From NCBI GenBank assembly GCA_021464245.1, contig JADCRB010000068.1, positions 2,059,297 to 2,123,296 on the forward strand: DNA of 64,000 bases, written 5' to 3'. A program made the translations under genes and the position numbers. Under the pieces are notes generated by a model, which saw nothing but the letters and a program-made list of their open reading frames with translations, made no database searches and was not told where the DNA came from. Source of the DNA: Carallia brachiata (Eukaryota > Streptophyta > Magnoliopsida > Malpighiales > Rhizophoraceae). Below are positions 1-9,640 of the stretch, piece after piece. Numbering within the stretch: position 1 is the stretch's first letter; each line of letters starts with the position of its first letter.

Positions 1-231
1 TTCTATACTGAACACATATAAAGCAGTGCCTAGAGGTCTTGTAACTTTTGTTTCCAATAAGATAATTAGTGTAATTTTCGGTAATTATTCTTAAAGTAAC
101 TTTCGTTGATGCATCTCTCATACCTTGTCAGTTTACTTTTGCACTCTGTTTAAGATACAATTGCATATAATTTGGGACTGAACTATTGGCTGTGTCCCAA
201 GGATTTGACTGTGAGCACTGTTTTTTGCCAG

Positions 232-305
232 CGGCAGAAGGGAGTTCGGAGAATTCAGTGTTTACAATCCTGCCAAGAGGACATTCGGTGCCAAGATCGA
301 GTTAA
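232..305 (+). CDS. Possible terminal exon of an upstream gene (partial)
   Basis: A T-rich tract ending in TTTTTTGCCAG looks like a splice acceptor. The next 74 bases hold one open frame that encodes about 23 residues ending SVFTILPRGHSVPRSS, then TAA. Upstream bases 1-231 are T-rich and look intronic. The rest of the gene would lie outside the window, and I do not recognise the family. The alternative is that this is only 3' untranslated or intergenic sequence, because a short open frame behind an AG is weak evidence. Confidence 0.25.
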
Positions 306-2485
306 TGCATTCAGTTACTGGTATGGATTCGTTGGATTCATGTGACTTAGACGGAAAAATCCACAGTTTTCCGTGTTGTAAATTGATTTGTTATTTTCCA
401 TATATCCATTTTTGCGTTCATTAGCGGAGTCAAACAAATTGCATTTGTTTTGTTGGATGGAAAATGAGTGAAAGTAGACGGCCTTGATGTTATTGTTCAT
501 GACATTTGAACCCTGCTTTTTTCGTCTTATTTGGAAAAAAGAAAAGCCGAGATTTTCGTTTTTTGGATTATAATATTTGAAAAATTTTCTAAATGAGTAA
601 ACAATATATAATCACTATCATTACGCATTTACGCGGGAGAGGCCGACCTTATTTCATCGTATAGAATTTTTGTTCATTTTCTTGAAGAATATTCTTTTGG
701 GAAAAAAAATTTTCTTTCGAAACGGTTCAGAAGATGAGCAACAAATCGATTTCCAAGTCCTCCCAGAGTTTGAATGCTGGATAAAACATTGTTAGGACAA
801 AGAGAAAGAGATTCTTGCAATAAAAGAGGAGAGATAAAGACGAATCTTGAAGGGCAAGAGAGAGAGAGAGAGGAAGGGATAACAAAGAAACTGACTTAGC
901 CATCGTATTTGGTTTTCGGCTTCGCCGTCCCTGGCCTCCCTTCCTCCTCTCTCTTCTTTTCTGTTGCTTCTCGGTGCGGGTCTGATTCTTGACGAGGCTA
1001 GGCGGTTAGAATAAGAAAAAAAAAATCAGATGATATCGTAAAACTAAAATTGATTAGATCATTCGTTGTTACAAAATAAGTAATTCTATTTCTGATTTTA
1101 CTCAATTACGATTCTAATTTTCATTTGATTCCAGATCATAAATTAAATGCCCCTTAAAAAAAGAAGTCGGTTAAGCAGCTAAACGCTACATCTGACGATT
1201 TCGCGTTGTTGCTGTGCAGAGGTCCGATTCTCGACTGCTGCTCAAAAAACAGTCTGACTCTCGAACGAGATTGACTGGGCGGTTAAAAGCTTTAAAAAGG
1301 AATAAAAGTGGGAACAAAACGACATCGTGGAACCGGGCTAACTGCTCCATTGCTATGCTTCGTCTGATTTGAATGGGCTGGGCCGCTGGGCCGTTAAAAT
1401 AAAAAGCATAAATAAAAGAAACGACATGAAGAGTTCAACGCCGACGTTTTATATTGCTTCCTCTCTCTGTCACTCCATTTATTTATTTGTTTTCTTTTTC
1501 TTCTATCTTTTTGTTTGATAGTTTGACCCACTATTACACGGGGTCTGATTTTATCATTCAACGTCATTTAAGTTTAAGTATGAGTTGGTCTCGAAAAAAA
1601 AACGTTTAAGTATGAGTTAAACGGCGAAGTTTTATCTAATTTCCCGTTTTGTACTAGCCAAAATTTTTTGATAAAGCTAAATCACACGAAAATAAAGACA
1701 ACGAAATAGCACGAAATTTTTGAATCTTCTTCTTCTTCTTCTTCTCTTCAAATAGCACTAAAGTTAGTTTTTATGTGTTTTTAAAAATTTATTGCCTCCA
1801 TTAATTTAGAATAATTAAATGGAGTTAAAGTGTATTGCCTTAGCAACAAAAAAAATTTGGAAATTTTTTTAAGTCAAGATTTAAGATACTATTATATATT
1901 TAGGGTAATACTAACGACTACTTAAGGTTTAATTTTTTTTAAAAAAAGAAAAATAATAAATAACAAAAAGTTAAACAAAGTTAAAAAACAAAAAGAAAAA
2001 AAAATAAAATCCTCAATTGGTGCCTAATGTTTGGGCTATGGTATAATTATAGACACAACGTTATTTTTGATAAAATCAGTTCTCAATATTTTTACTGTGA
2101 AATAATTCAGTACTTTTTTATTATATCACTGTTTAATTTATTAAGAAATATATCATCCGTTTGTCATGTCATCAGATTACCTCTTAATAGAATGTCATAT
2201 CAATAAAAATATGGTAGTGCAATATTTTTTTTCTAATTTTTTCATTTTTTTTCTTTTTTTTTCTAATATTATATTTATAATTGAACTTTAACCTAAATTT
2301 TAAACACTTATTTAAAATTTTGGTGGAAAGGCTCAAACCCTGAAAAGAAAACTACCTATTCGCGTGCTTTCTCGGCGTGTCTCGTGTTACATAGCATAAC
2401 CTAAATTTTTTTTTTTTTGGGTGGGGACCTAAAATTTTTTTGGTGAACTATAGGCTACAGGCTGTAGTTTTAAAGGCCCGTTTAT
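306..2485. other. AT-rich intergenic region, no gene seen
   Basis: No convincing coding region. It holds a short GA run near 857-874, a TTC run near 1728-1747, and several A- or T-rich low-complexity stretches. Bases 2030-2330 look like the half-degenerate AT-rich MITE sequence common in plant intergenic DNA, but no clean termini could be found. Confidence 0.5.
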
Positions 2486-2689
2486 CCAAATGCATTCACA
2501 TTTCTCCGGTGGCCAAGTTGGGCCAACTGTTGTGGAGGGATGGCAGCAACAACAACGAACAGCACCCAAAATAAGTTGGGCCAAGTGTTGCGGAGGGGCC
2601 ACCAAGGGGCTATGTCCTAAGAGACGACTTGAAAAGTTGCTGGATCATCTCTTTTTTCGATCCTTGTTGCCAGGTCATGTCTACATTGT

Positions 2690-2965
2690 GCTTGGACGCT
2701 TGGCTTCAAGAAGCTTTCTATTGGATACTGATTCAAAATTTGCTTTGGAGATGGTTCAAGGCAGGTGCCTATAACTCACCTTATGTTAATATAATTTAGG
2801 AATGCAAAAAACTTCTATCTCAATCATGGGAAGTGCAATTAACTCATGTCTCTAGACAAAAAAAAGACAAATCGAGCTGAGGATTGGCTAGCCAATTTTA
2901 CTCTCAGCCAGTGTCTTGGTCTGTGTTTTTGGACCAGCCACCTCAAGGTGTTCTTTAAGTTTTGT
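2690..2965 (+). pseudogene. Plant RNase H-like (RVT_3-type) retrotransposon relic
   Basis: Fragments in more than one frame match the C-terminal RNase H domain that plants share between non-LTR retrotransposons and RNase H-like proteins. A first piece reads DTDSKFALEMVQGRC. After a frame change, a piece from about 2784 reads ECKKLLSQSWEVQLTHVSR behind an in-frame stop. A third piece, about 2881-2910, reads DWLANFTLSQ. The order and spacing (DSK active-site region, then the helix ending in THV, then DWLAN with its Asp) fit the family. Stops and frameshifts make it a dead copy, probably of a LINE. No poly-A tail or target duplication was identified. Residue-pattern recognition is the only support. 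Confidence 0.6.
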
Positions 2966-3506
2966 GCCATTGACTTTTTTTATTTACCAAAAAAAAGAAA
3001 TTATTTTCTTTTTTTTATTTGGGCGATATGACTTAAAAGAGTTCAATGCGAAATTGAACGTCTCCATTGCAAAAAGAAATGAAACCAAATATCTCCCTGT
3101 ATGCTATTTTCTAAATCAACTTTGAATTGCTCATCACAAGTTCCATAAAGCTGTACGGCTAATGTTGAGTCTTCTTTCAGCTGGGTTACTGTTCAATAAA
3201 CGTTGTCCATAAATTTTCTCCTAAAATTACATAAACTAGTTAAACCTTTGGTCAATGTCAATAGGCCATCCACGGAGGATGGAACAAAAATTTCCTGGTA
3301 CTCTCAGTGGATCTAATGCTCAAACACAAAAGCAGGAAGGTACCCACCTATTCTGTTTTATTTTCGACGTGCGAACGTCCACAAGGGCCACTGAGATTGC
3401 ATCTTCTTTTTCGGGGTGAATAAGTCTAACTGTTGAAAGACTTGTTTGGAATGCTGCAAAATCCTGTGGCTTTCTTACCTGAGCCAAGTCGATATTGTAA
3501 GTAAAT

Positions 3507-3616
3507 CTAAAGGAAATCTGTGAGCCAGGGTGAAGAAAGATGTAATTCAAGATATAATCTTGGTCTGGATCCAAAGTTCTTTAAGGCAACTCCAAAATTT
3601 TCAGGAAACGTATGCA
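3507..3616 (-). CDS. Possible 3' exon of a minus-strand transcription unit
   Basis: On the minus strand, CTTACAG could be a splice acceptor. It is followed by an open frame of about 35 codons (includes HTFPENFGVALKNFG and ends SSPWLTDFL) and TAG. The composition looks more protein-like than its surroundings. It could be the last exon of the unit starting near 5.2 kb, but no intermediate exons were found and no family was recognised. A competing open frame overlaps it and ends at 3320, so the coding frame is uncertain. Confidence 0.2.
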
Positions 3617-4595
3617 CTGTAAGGTAATCTGTTAAAATATCATGCTACATCAAATAGTAAATCTACTTGCTGTTTGTGTTTTGCTTTCAAGCACAGCTTT
3701 AATAAGCGAATGTCTCACAAGCTACTGAAAACGGCAATATCAGACAAGGCAAAACTAAGACCAGCAATTTGCAGGCTAGAAACATTTTACAAGCTTACCG
3801 TGAACAACCTCATAATTCCAAAACAGGACCAATTGAACGGAGCAAACGTGATGTAAGAAAATAAACAATTTACAAAAGACGAGAAGCATCGAATGGGCTT
3901 CATTTAACAAAGGACTGGGTCAATTCCTCAAACAATTCACAAGCAAACGGTAAAATCAAAGAAAAAGAAAGATAGCAATTACAAGTCATTAATGAACATG
4001 TGAAAATGTTGCTCCAAAAAAAAAAAGTGCAAAATGAAATCCTTCCATTTAAACATTCTTATCAAAAAATCTGAATATGCTGGTGAATCATTCACATTGA
4101 TGACTACTTTTTCCGTTTCGGACAAAGATTTACTCGACAACTTACATAACTAGCAGTCTTGTAGATGCAGAATTAATTAACACGATTAGTATCAAGATTT
4201 GAACAAGTGAAGTAAAGCACTTTCTATAGGTAAGCAAGTACGGACCATTCACAGTTATGAGTCTTCATAAAGCCCATTTATAACGCAGTATTTAGTAAAT
4301 TGCAGGACAATTATCAAACACTTTCAAAGCAAACAAAAATCATTCATTTAAGCTTTAATGATCGAAGTTATGATGATTAAAGTTTACTTATAATTGGATG
4401 GAAAAGGATATAAAAAAAAAAAAAAAAAAAAAAAAACAGAACCAGTTCATCAGTGCAGATCTGAATAGGAAATTTTATGATTTTTTTGTTAATGATTTCA
4501 GTTATATCTACCATAATTTTCCACATAAACCATGGACAAGTACAATTGACTACAGACAGAACACAATCTACAACAGGAAAAGCCCTTAACTTCAG

Positions 4596-4985
4596 TCAAT
4601 GAGCTACAACGACATTATCATTATTTAACACGTTGATAATCGGATCCGCCGAATCCGATACCGGGCTCGCGGGCCTCGAGCTCAGAAACAGAACCGCTTT
4701 AGCCGCCACAAGCTTCTTCCTCTGAGGACATCTCGGACCGTAGATCCCGGCCCCGAAGCAAGGGAAGCCGTCAAAAGCGTTGGCCTGCGGCGAACCGCAT
4801 TGGGCGACGGAGATGCGGACGGAGACGAACGACGAGGCGAGATCTGCGGGATCGAGTTGACTCGGTGGGATCTGGCATTGATTCGCGAGTTCCTGAGTTG
4901 GGCCAATGCGCCCGGTTTGAGGAACCTCAGTAGGGCTCCGTCCGGGTCGGGATTGCCTGTGGCCGGCCCGGATTCTCTGCTTCAT
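4596..4985 (-). CDS. Unrecognised 129-codon minus-strand reading frame
   Basis: The open frame runs from an ATG in CAGAATG to TGA. Its protein is Arg/Pro/Ser-rich at the N-terminus (MKQRIRAGHRQSRPGR) and has a hydrophobic middle. It has no domain I can name. The region is GC-rich against AT-rich flanks. The DNA upstream of the ATG on the minus strand is a pyrimidine-rich leader of about 150-200 bases with two AAACCCTA(A) telo-box motifs, typical of real plant promoters and leaders. Two other frames in the same interval are also fairly open, so the true frame or splicing could differ. A transcribed locus is likelier than this exact protein. Confidence 0.35.
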   Translation of the reverse strand: MKQRIRAGHRQSRPGRSPTEVPQTGRIGPTQELANQCQIPPSQLDPADLASSFVSVRISVAQCGSPQANAFDGFPCFGAGIYGPRCPQRKKLVAAKAVLFLSSRPASPVSDSADPIINVLNNDNVVVAH

Positions 4986-5028
4986 TCTGAGAAATAGAGA
5001 AAGAGAGATTTAGAAAGAAGATAAGAGA

Positions 5029-5140
5029 TTAGGGTTTGTGAAGAGGTGCAGAGAAATAGGGATTTGGGCGGAAGGGGGCAGATTTTTAAGGAGAAGAGGA
5101 GAGGCGGGAAACGGTGGGTGGAGAGAGAGGCGTAGGGTTT
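5029..5140 (-). promoter_or_regulatory. Telo-box motifs in leader/promoter of minus-strand unit
   Basis: AAACCCTAA on the minus strand (+ strand 5029-5037) and AAACCCTA (5133-5140) are telo-box elements. In plants these cluster near the transcription start of translation- and proliferation-related genes. They sit in a CT-rich stretch upstream of the ATG at 4985. This supports a promoter pointing left. The start site itself is not determined. Confidence 0.4.
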
Positions 5141-5344
5141 TTTGAAAGTGGAAAGAGAGGCGCGGCCGCGCGCGCCGCGAGTGGTTAGTCGGGCTTTCGA
5201 GCACGTGGTACCAAGTTTGTTATTGTTCTTTAATTCTTTCTACGAGGACGTGTCACGTGGGATTAGATTTTTCCTGTTTTTTCTTGCAGGTAATTTAATC
5301 GACAAAATAAAAGTGATACAATTAAAGAGAACTGTGCCGAGAAT

Positions 5345-5690
5345 CATTGATATTTGGAGTGTGATTGGATGGTAAAATATTAAATAAAAAATAAATAGAA
5401 AAAAATAATATTATAATAATAATATTATAATTAATATAAAGTAATGATTAGAAAGTTATTAGGAAGAAAATAAATAGTAATTTGTGAGAGAAAAAATAAA
5501 AAGTAATTGTTTGTATTGATATAAAATAAATAAAAAAAATAAATAAAAAATACTTTTTCTTTCATTTTCTTTTCTTTTTCTTTAGAAAATACCCAAACAC
5601 TTTGACGTAACAAGACAATTTCTTTTTTTTTCTTGAAAAAGAAAAAGAATGATAAAGAGGAAAGGCGGTTTGGCACTTATATAAAAGGGT
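5345..5690. repeat. AT/purine-rich candidate MITE
   Basis: A block of mostly A, T and G is bounded by TTTGGAGTGTGATTGG on the left and a sequence that reads GTCAAAGTGTTTGGG in reverse complement on the right, so the ends are weakly inverted. The 8640-9000 block begins similarly (GTGTTTGGAGTGTC). No target duplication was found. It may be an old inverted-repeat transposon or just low-complexity DNA. Confidence 0.3.
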
Positions 5691-6221
5691 GATGAAAATT
5701 TGGATATTATCGTTAAAAATATAATAAAAATCTTACAAAATAAAGATTGTTTGATCAGCGGTGTTAATTTTATGATGTCACTTTCTCTTTTCTAATTTCA
5801 TGATTTTTAATGTTTGCTATTTGATTTTAAGTGATATTTTTAAGATGATATTATCTTTTTGCAAAATATACTAATTTGAACAATTATAATTTTAGTTCTC
5901 AAACGGCAAAGCTACTCATAGGTATAAAGCATCGACAAATTAGCCCATGAGAATCGTTAATTTCAATGGATTACTTTTATCAAATCCTTTGTCTTTAACA
6001 AAGTTTCATATGCCTTAATTAGTTTCCACGGATACAAATGCCTTTTTTTGTCTTCGGGAATAAGCCATCAATTGAGAATTTATTAAGGCTCTTAAAGTAT
6101 TGCATAATGGCTTTTATTGATTTATATTTTAAATCAATTTTTTTTTAATTTAGTTTCCACACATAATTCTCAGGTACTTTAATTAATTTGAGCCTTTCTT
6201 CCATTTTCAGTAAAAAAATGT

Positions 6222-6345
6222 TATATATATATATATATATATATAGGGAGGAGGGGTTGAGACGAGATTCGAACTCCACCTAATAGGCAGAGGTATTTCT
6301 TCCAACCAACTGGCGTCGTGCCATCTCCAAAAACGTGATATTTAT
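6222..6345 (-). mobile_element. tRNA-derived SINE-like sequence
   Basis: On the minus strand, GGCACGACGCCAGTTGGTT resembles a Pol III A box. About 35 bases on, GGAGTTCGAATCTCG resembles a B box (consensus GGTTCGANTCC). The unit ends at its 3' side in a (TA)n tract at 6222-6244. This matches tRNA-related SINEs rather than a functional tRNA, since no cloverleaf closes. I found no clear target duplication. Confidence 0.45.
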
Positions 6346-6588
6346 TAGCTGATCTCTAAAAAAAAAAATGTCCACTTGCGTAGAGCTGAGTTGGGCTTAG
6401 CAGCGCAAAAATACAGGCTAAAATTTCTCTTGTTAAGCCCAAGAACGATCCCAACCTAAAGAATGGACTTGATACGGTATAAAAATATGGATTGAGCTAG
6501 GATAGGCCCATAGTATGCTGGGTTTGAATGCATGAGACCGTTGGAGATAGGGCCCAAAATTATGGCAACTAGAAGTGTGATGAGAAAT

Positions 6589-6745
6589 TATAGTCAGTTG
6601 GAGAAGCAGCCTTTAATTACAGTGGTTGGAGGGTCTGGAGTTTGAATTCCGAACCTGTTATTTTCATATTTTTCTCCCATACCAACTGTACTATAGTTTC
6701 TTTAAGACAAAAAAAAAAAATATATATATATATATATAGTCAGTT
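6589..6745 (+). mobile_element. Second SINE-like insertion with 11-bp flanking repeat
   Basis: TATAGTCAGTT occurs at 6589-6599 and again at 6735-6745. Between them lie an A-box-like ACAGTGGTTGG, a B-box-like GGAGTTTGAATTCC and a 3' tail of A12 followed by (TA)n. This is the layout of a retroposed SINE with its target duplication. The A and B boxes are closer together than usual, so the head may be rearranged. Confidence 0.42.
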
Positions 6746-7574
6746 AGGACGAAACAAAGAAATTATAATTATGTTATTTGAACTCTTATTTTCATTCATC
6801 TTTAGTTCTTATTTGCAATAAAAAAAAATCTTTAGTTCTTACAGATTAAAAAAAATAAATTGTGTATTAACTCTTTGTGTTGGCCTATTAATTTTGAGAA
6901 TATTACTCTTGTTTCAACACTACGATTTCGATTTCCATACAATAAGCTAATATCAACAATAACATCTCAGTAGGGCTACAACTGGAAATACCATTTTCTC
7001 TTTAACTTTGTGTGGTTTGCATTATTGATTTAAGTAATTGTACTACTATTATTCTTTTTCTAGTTTTGCCTTGCTATAAAAAATAATAAGCCTCGTTTAA
7101 GAATCTAATGAATTAGTGTATGTTTTAGAAGTATGCGTATTTTACATAAAATCCATTTATTTTTTTTTTTTGTAAAAAAATTTACGACAACACAATAAAA
7201 ATAATAGTACTGATTTGGAATAATTTGATAAAAAATCTATTGACCTAAAAAAAATTGTTGAATTATGTTTATAAGTTCTAATCAAGCATGATAGCGTTAT
7301 GGCACGAGGGACTTTGAATTAGTCAGAGAAAAGGAAAACTCAGAAACATAGTCTCATTTTTTCTACCTTATTATGAACCGTAGAGAAGTTAAAGTCGTAT
7401 TCTCCAATCTCCAGCCATCCAAACCCATTCGGCGTTTGAAAGGTCTCCATTCACAAAAGAAATGTCCAAAAAAAAAAAAAGAACCAAAAAATAAATATAT
7501 TAAAAAAGGGGACACAGACGAGAATAAGGAATCTGAAGACTTTGTGCTGGGTCCCACAAATAGATATAATTCAG

Positions 7575-8037
7575 ATTTTTATAGACAAATTTATAAATTT
7601 CACCCATTATATTTTGATTTTTTAAAAATTTCACCAATAACGTTTTTTAGGTTTTGAATTTCACTCTCAACATTTTCTCCATCAATTTTTTTTGTCCTTT
7701 TCCGTTAGTTGACCATTAAGTGTGATATGTGACAGTTCAGTCAGTGATAAATCATCATACTTATAGCTCATATCAGCAATATATCATCACTTTACAGTTA
7801 ATAATCTGTTTCTTATGACTTTTTTTTTAATTTCTTTCTTTCGATTATATAAAAATATTAAATATATCGCTAATTGAACTGTCATGTATCACATTTAACG
7901 GTCAGTTAACAGAAAAGAGTAAAAAAATTGACGGAGTAAATGTTGAAAGTGGAATTCAAAATAAAAAAATATTGTAAGTAAAATTTTTAAAAAATTAAAA
8001 TATAATAAATAAAATTCATAGATTTGTCATTTTTATA
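7575..8037. mobile_element. Long-TIR foldback element, MULE-type, with 9-bp TSD
   Basis: ATTTTTATA is repeated exactly at 7575-7583 and 8029-8037. It encloses 445 bp (7584-8028) that starts GACAAAT and ends ATTTGTC. The two arms are inverted copies over roughly 170-180 bp each. For example, GACAAATTTATAAATTTCA on the left matches GACAAATCTATGAATTTTA in the reverse-complemented right arm. A short AT-rich loop separates them. A 9-bp duplication with long terminal inverted repeats is the signature of Mutator-like elements. There is no transposase, so this is a non-autonomous copy. The arms have diverged moderately, so it is not recent. Confidence 0.82.
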
Positions 8038-8639
8038 ACACTACCTTCCAGCCCTCCTAGTCGGACCAGCTCGCCCTTTCCCTAAACAACGGCGACCCGT
8101 AACCGTTTAATGCCTCCCAAAAGACTCTTCTTTCGTCGTTTCTAAAATTTCGACACTGCCAAATGTTGCGGATGGAGCCGTATAATTTCATTAATTTAAT
8201 AAGCTTAATTATAACCACGTGAAGGGATGGTTTAATTACAAGTTAGTGTACAAGTTAATTATGCCTACGCTCTTTATTGGCTGATTCAGGTTAGTAGTCA
8301 TTTTAAGTATAAATAATAACAGTGTTAAATTTAAATTCAGTCACCATAATTTTAGTGATGGAGTTACATTTAGTTTTATTAATAGTCAAGAGGTGAGTCG
8401 ACTTTTTTAAAATTATTGAACGTGATTTAAATAAATAAAAATTACCTTAACCCTGATTTAAGGACCTGATAATTGATACATTTAATGAGTTTTTTTTTTC
8501 AGAAAAAAAACCTTTTACCATAGAAAAATTTCTAAAATGCAACGGTAATAATACGTGGACACTTTCTATTGGCTATCACCACGCAAGCAATGTTTGTAAT
8601 TGCAAAAGATAATTCCCCACCAACTTTCAAGGAAGAAGC

Positions 8640-9000
8640 CGAGAATAACAGTGTGTTTGGAGTGTCAAAAAAATGAGAGGAAAGGAAAAGAAAATATGAG
8701 AAATAGAAAAAAAAGTGAATAGAAAAATAAAGTTATTTGAAGTGATAGAAAAAGTTGAGAGGAAGAAAGTAAGTAAAAAAAAGGTAAATAATAATTTAGA
8801 AGAAAAAAAATGAAAAGAAATTAAAGTTGTTGGAGTAATAAAAAAATGTGAGAGAAAGAAATTACGATAAAAGAAAATATGAATAGTAATGTACTAGAGA
8901 AAAAGTGGAGAGAAAATAAAATTATTTAAAATAGTATAGAAAATAAAGAGAAAAAAAATAAATAATAATAATTATATATTTTTTTTCTCTAAATTTTTGT
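8640..9000. repeat. Purine-rich low-complexity tract
   Basis: The + strand is almost all A and G for about 350 bp (GAGAGG, GAAAAG, GAAAT words) and begins GTGTTTGGAGTGTC. It resembles the 5.4-5.7 kb block and may be the remnant of the same element family. It lies about 650 bp upstream of the aconitase start codon. Confidence 0.5.
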
Positions 9001-9399
9001 TTGCATGCCGATACAGCATGAAGGATGTAGCTTGCGAAACTTCCATAAAATGATGGCTGCAATCTTCTGCTGTGATGTTCACGCAATTTTCCTCATAAAT
9101 GGCACAAAAAATTTTAGCTTATATCATACTGTTATAGATAAATATTTTAAAAATTATATTATAAATTTTTTTAAAAATATATAATTATAAAAATAATAAT
9201 TAATTTGTTTATTATCATAAAATAAAAAAATATAATTTTTTGTAATTTTATATTTTTAAATATTTTATTACACAATTGTTTAAATGTTTATCATTACTCA
9301 TGTCACAGACGACTGTGATTGCGCAGAGCTTTACAACGGCTACGCCTCACTACAGATGATTCACTACCGTCCATTTCACAGATGCTGGCTCCCAGGTCC

Positions 9400-9640
9400 C
9401 AGGTCTGAACCAGTATTCAATTTTCTAGAACAGCGCGGCGCGCAGCCCTAAGTCTCCGTTGCTCGCCACACGACTCTCTTTCTTTTTAAAAATCACACAC
9501 CACCAGAACCGACCACGAACAATTGCTAGCTCTCTCTCTCTCTCACTTATCTCTGCATCATCTCGTTTTCTGTGATCATTAATCCTTATCTACAACGCGT
9601 TCGCCATTTTGAGCTCGTTTTTATGTGAGGTCTCTCAGTC
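9400..9640 (+). promoter_or_regulatory. Probable promoter/5' leader of the aconitase gene
   Basis: The AT-rich intergenic DNA changes here to a more balanced composition, with a CT microsatellite (TCTCTCTC, about 9531-9544) typical of plant 5' leaders. CTTTTTAAAAATC near 9484 is a weak TATA-like site. No upstream ATG interrupts the last 15 bases before the chosen start. The exact transcription start is not known. Confidence 0.4.

Noticed and set aside
6243..6345. Possible tRNA gene (A and B box motifs)
   Set aside because: No cloverleaf with paired acceptor stem could be formed. The A/B boxes with a (TA)n tail fit a SINE.
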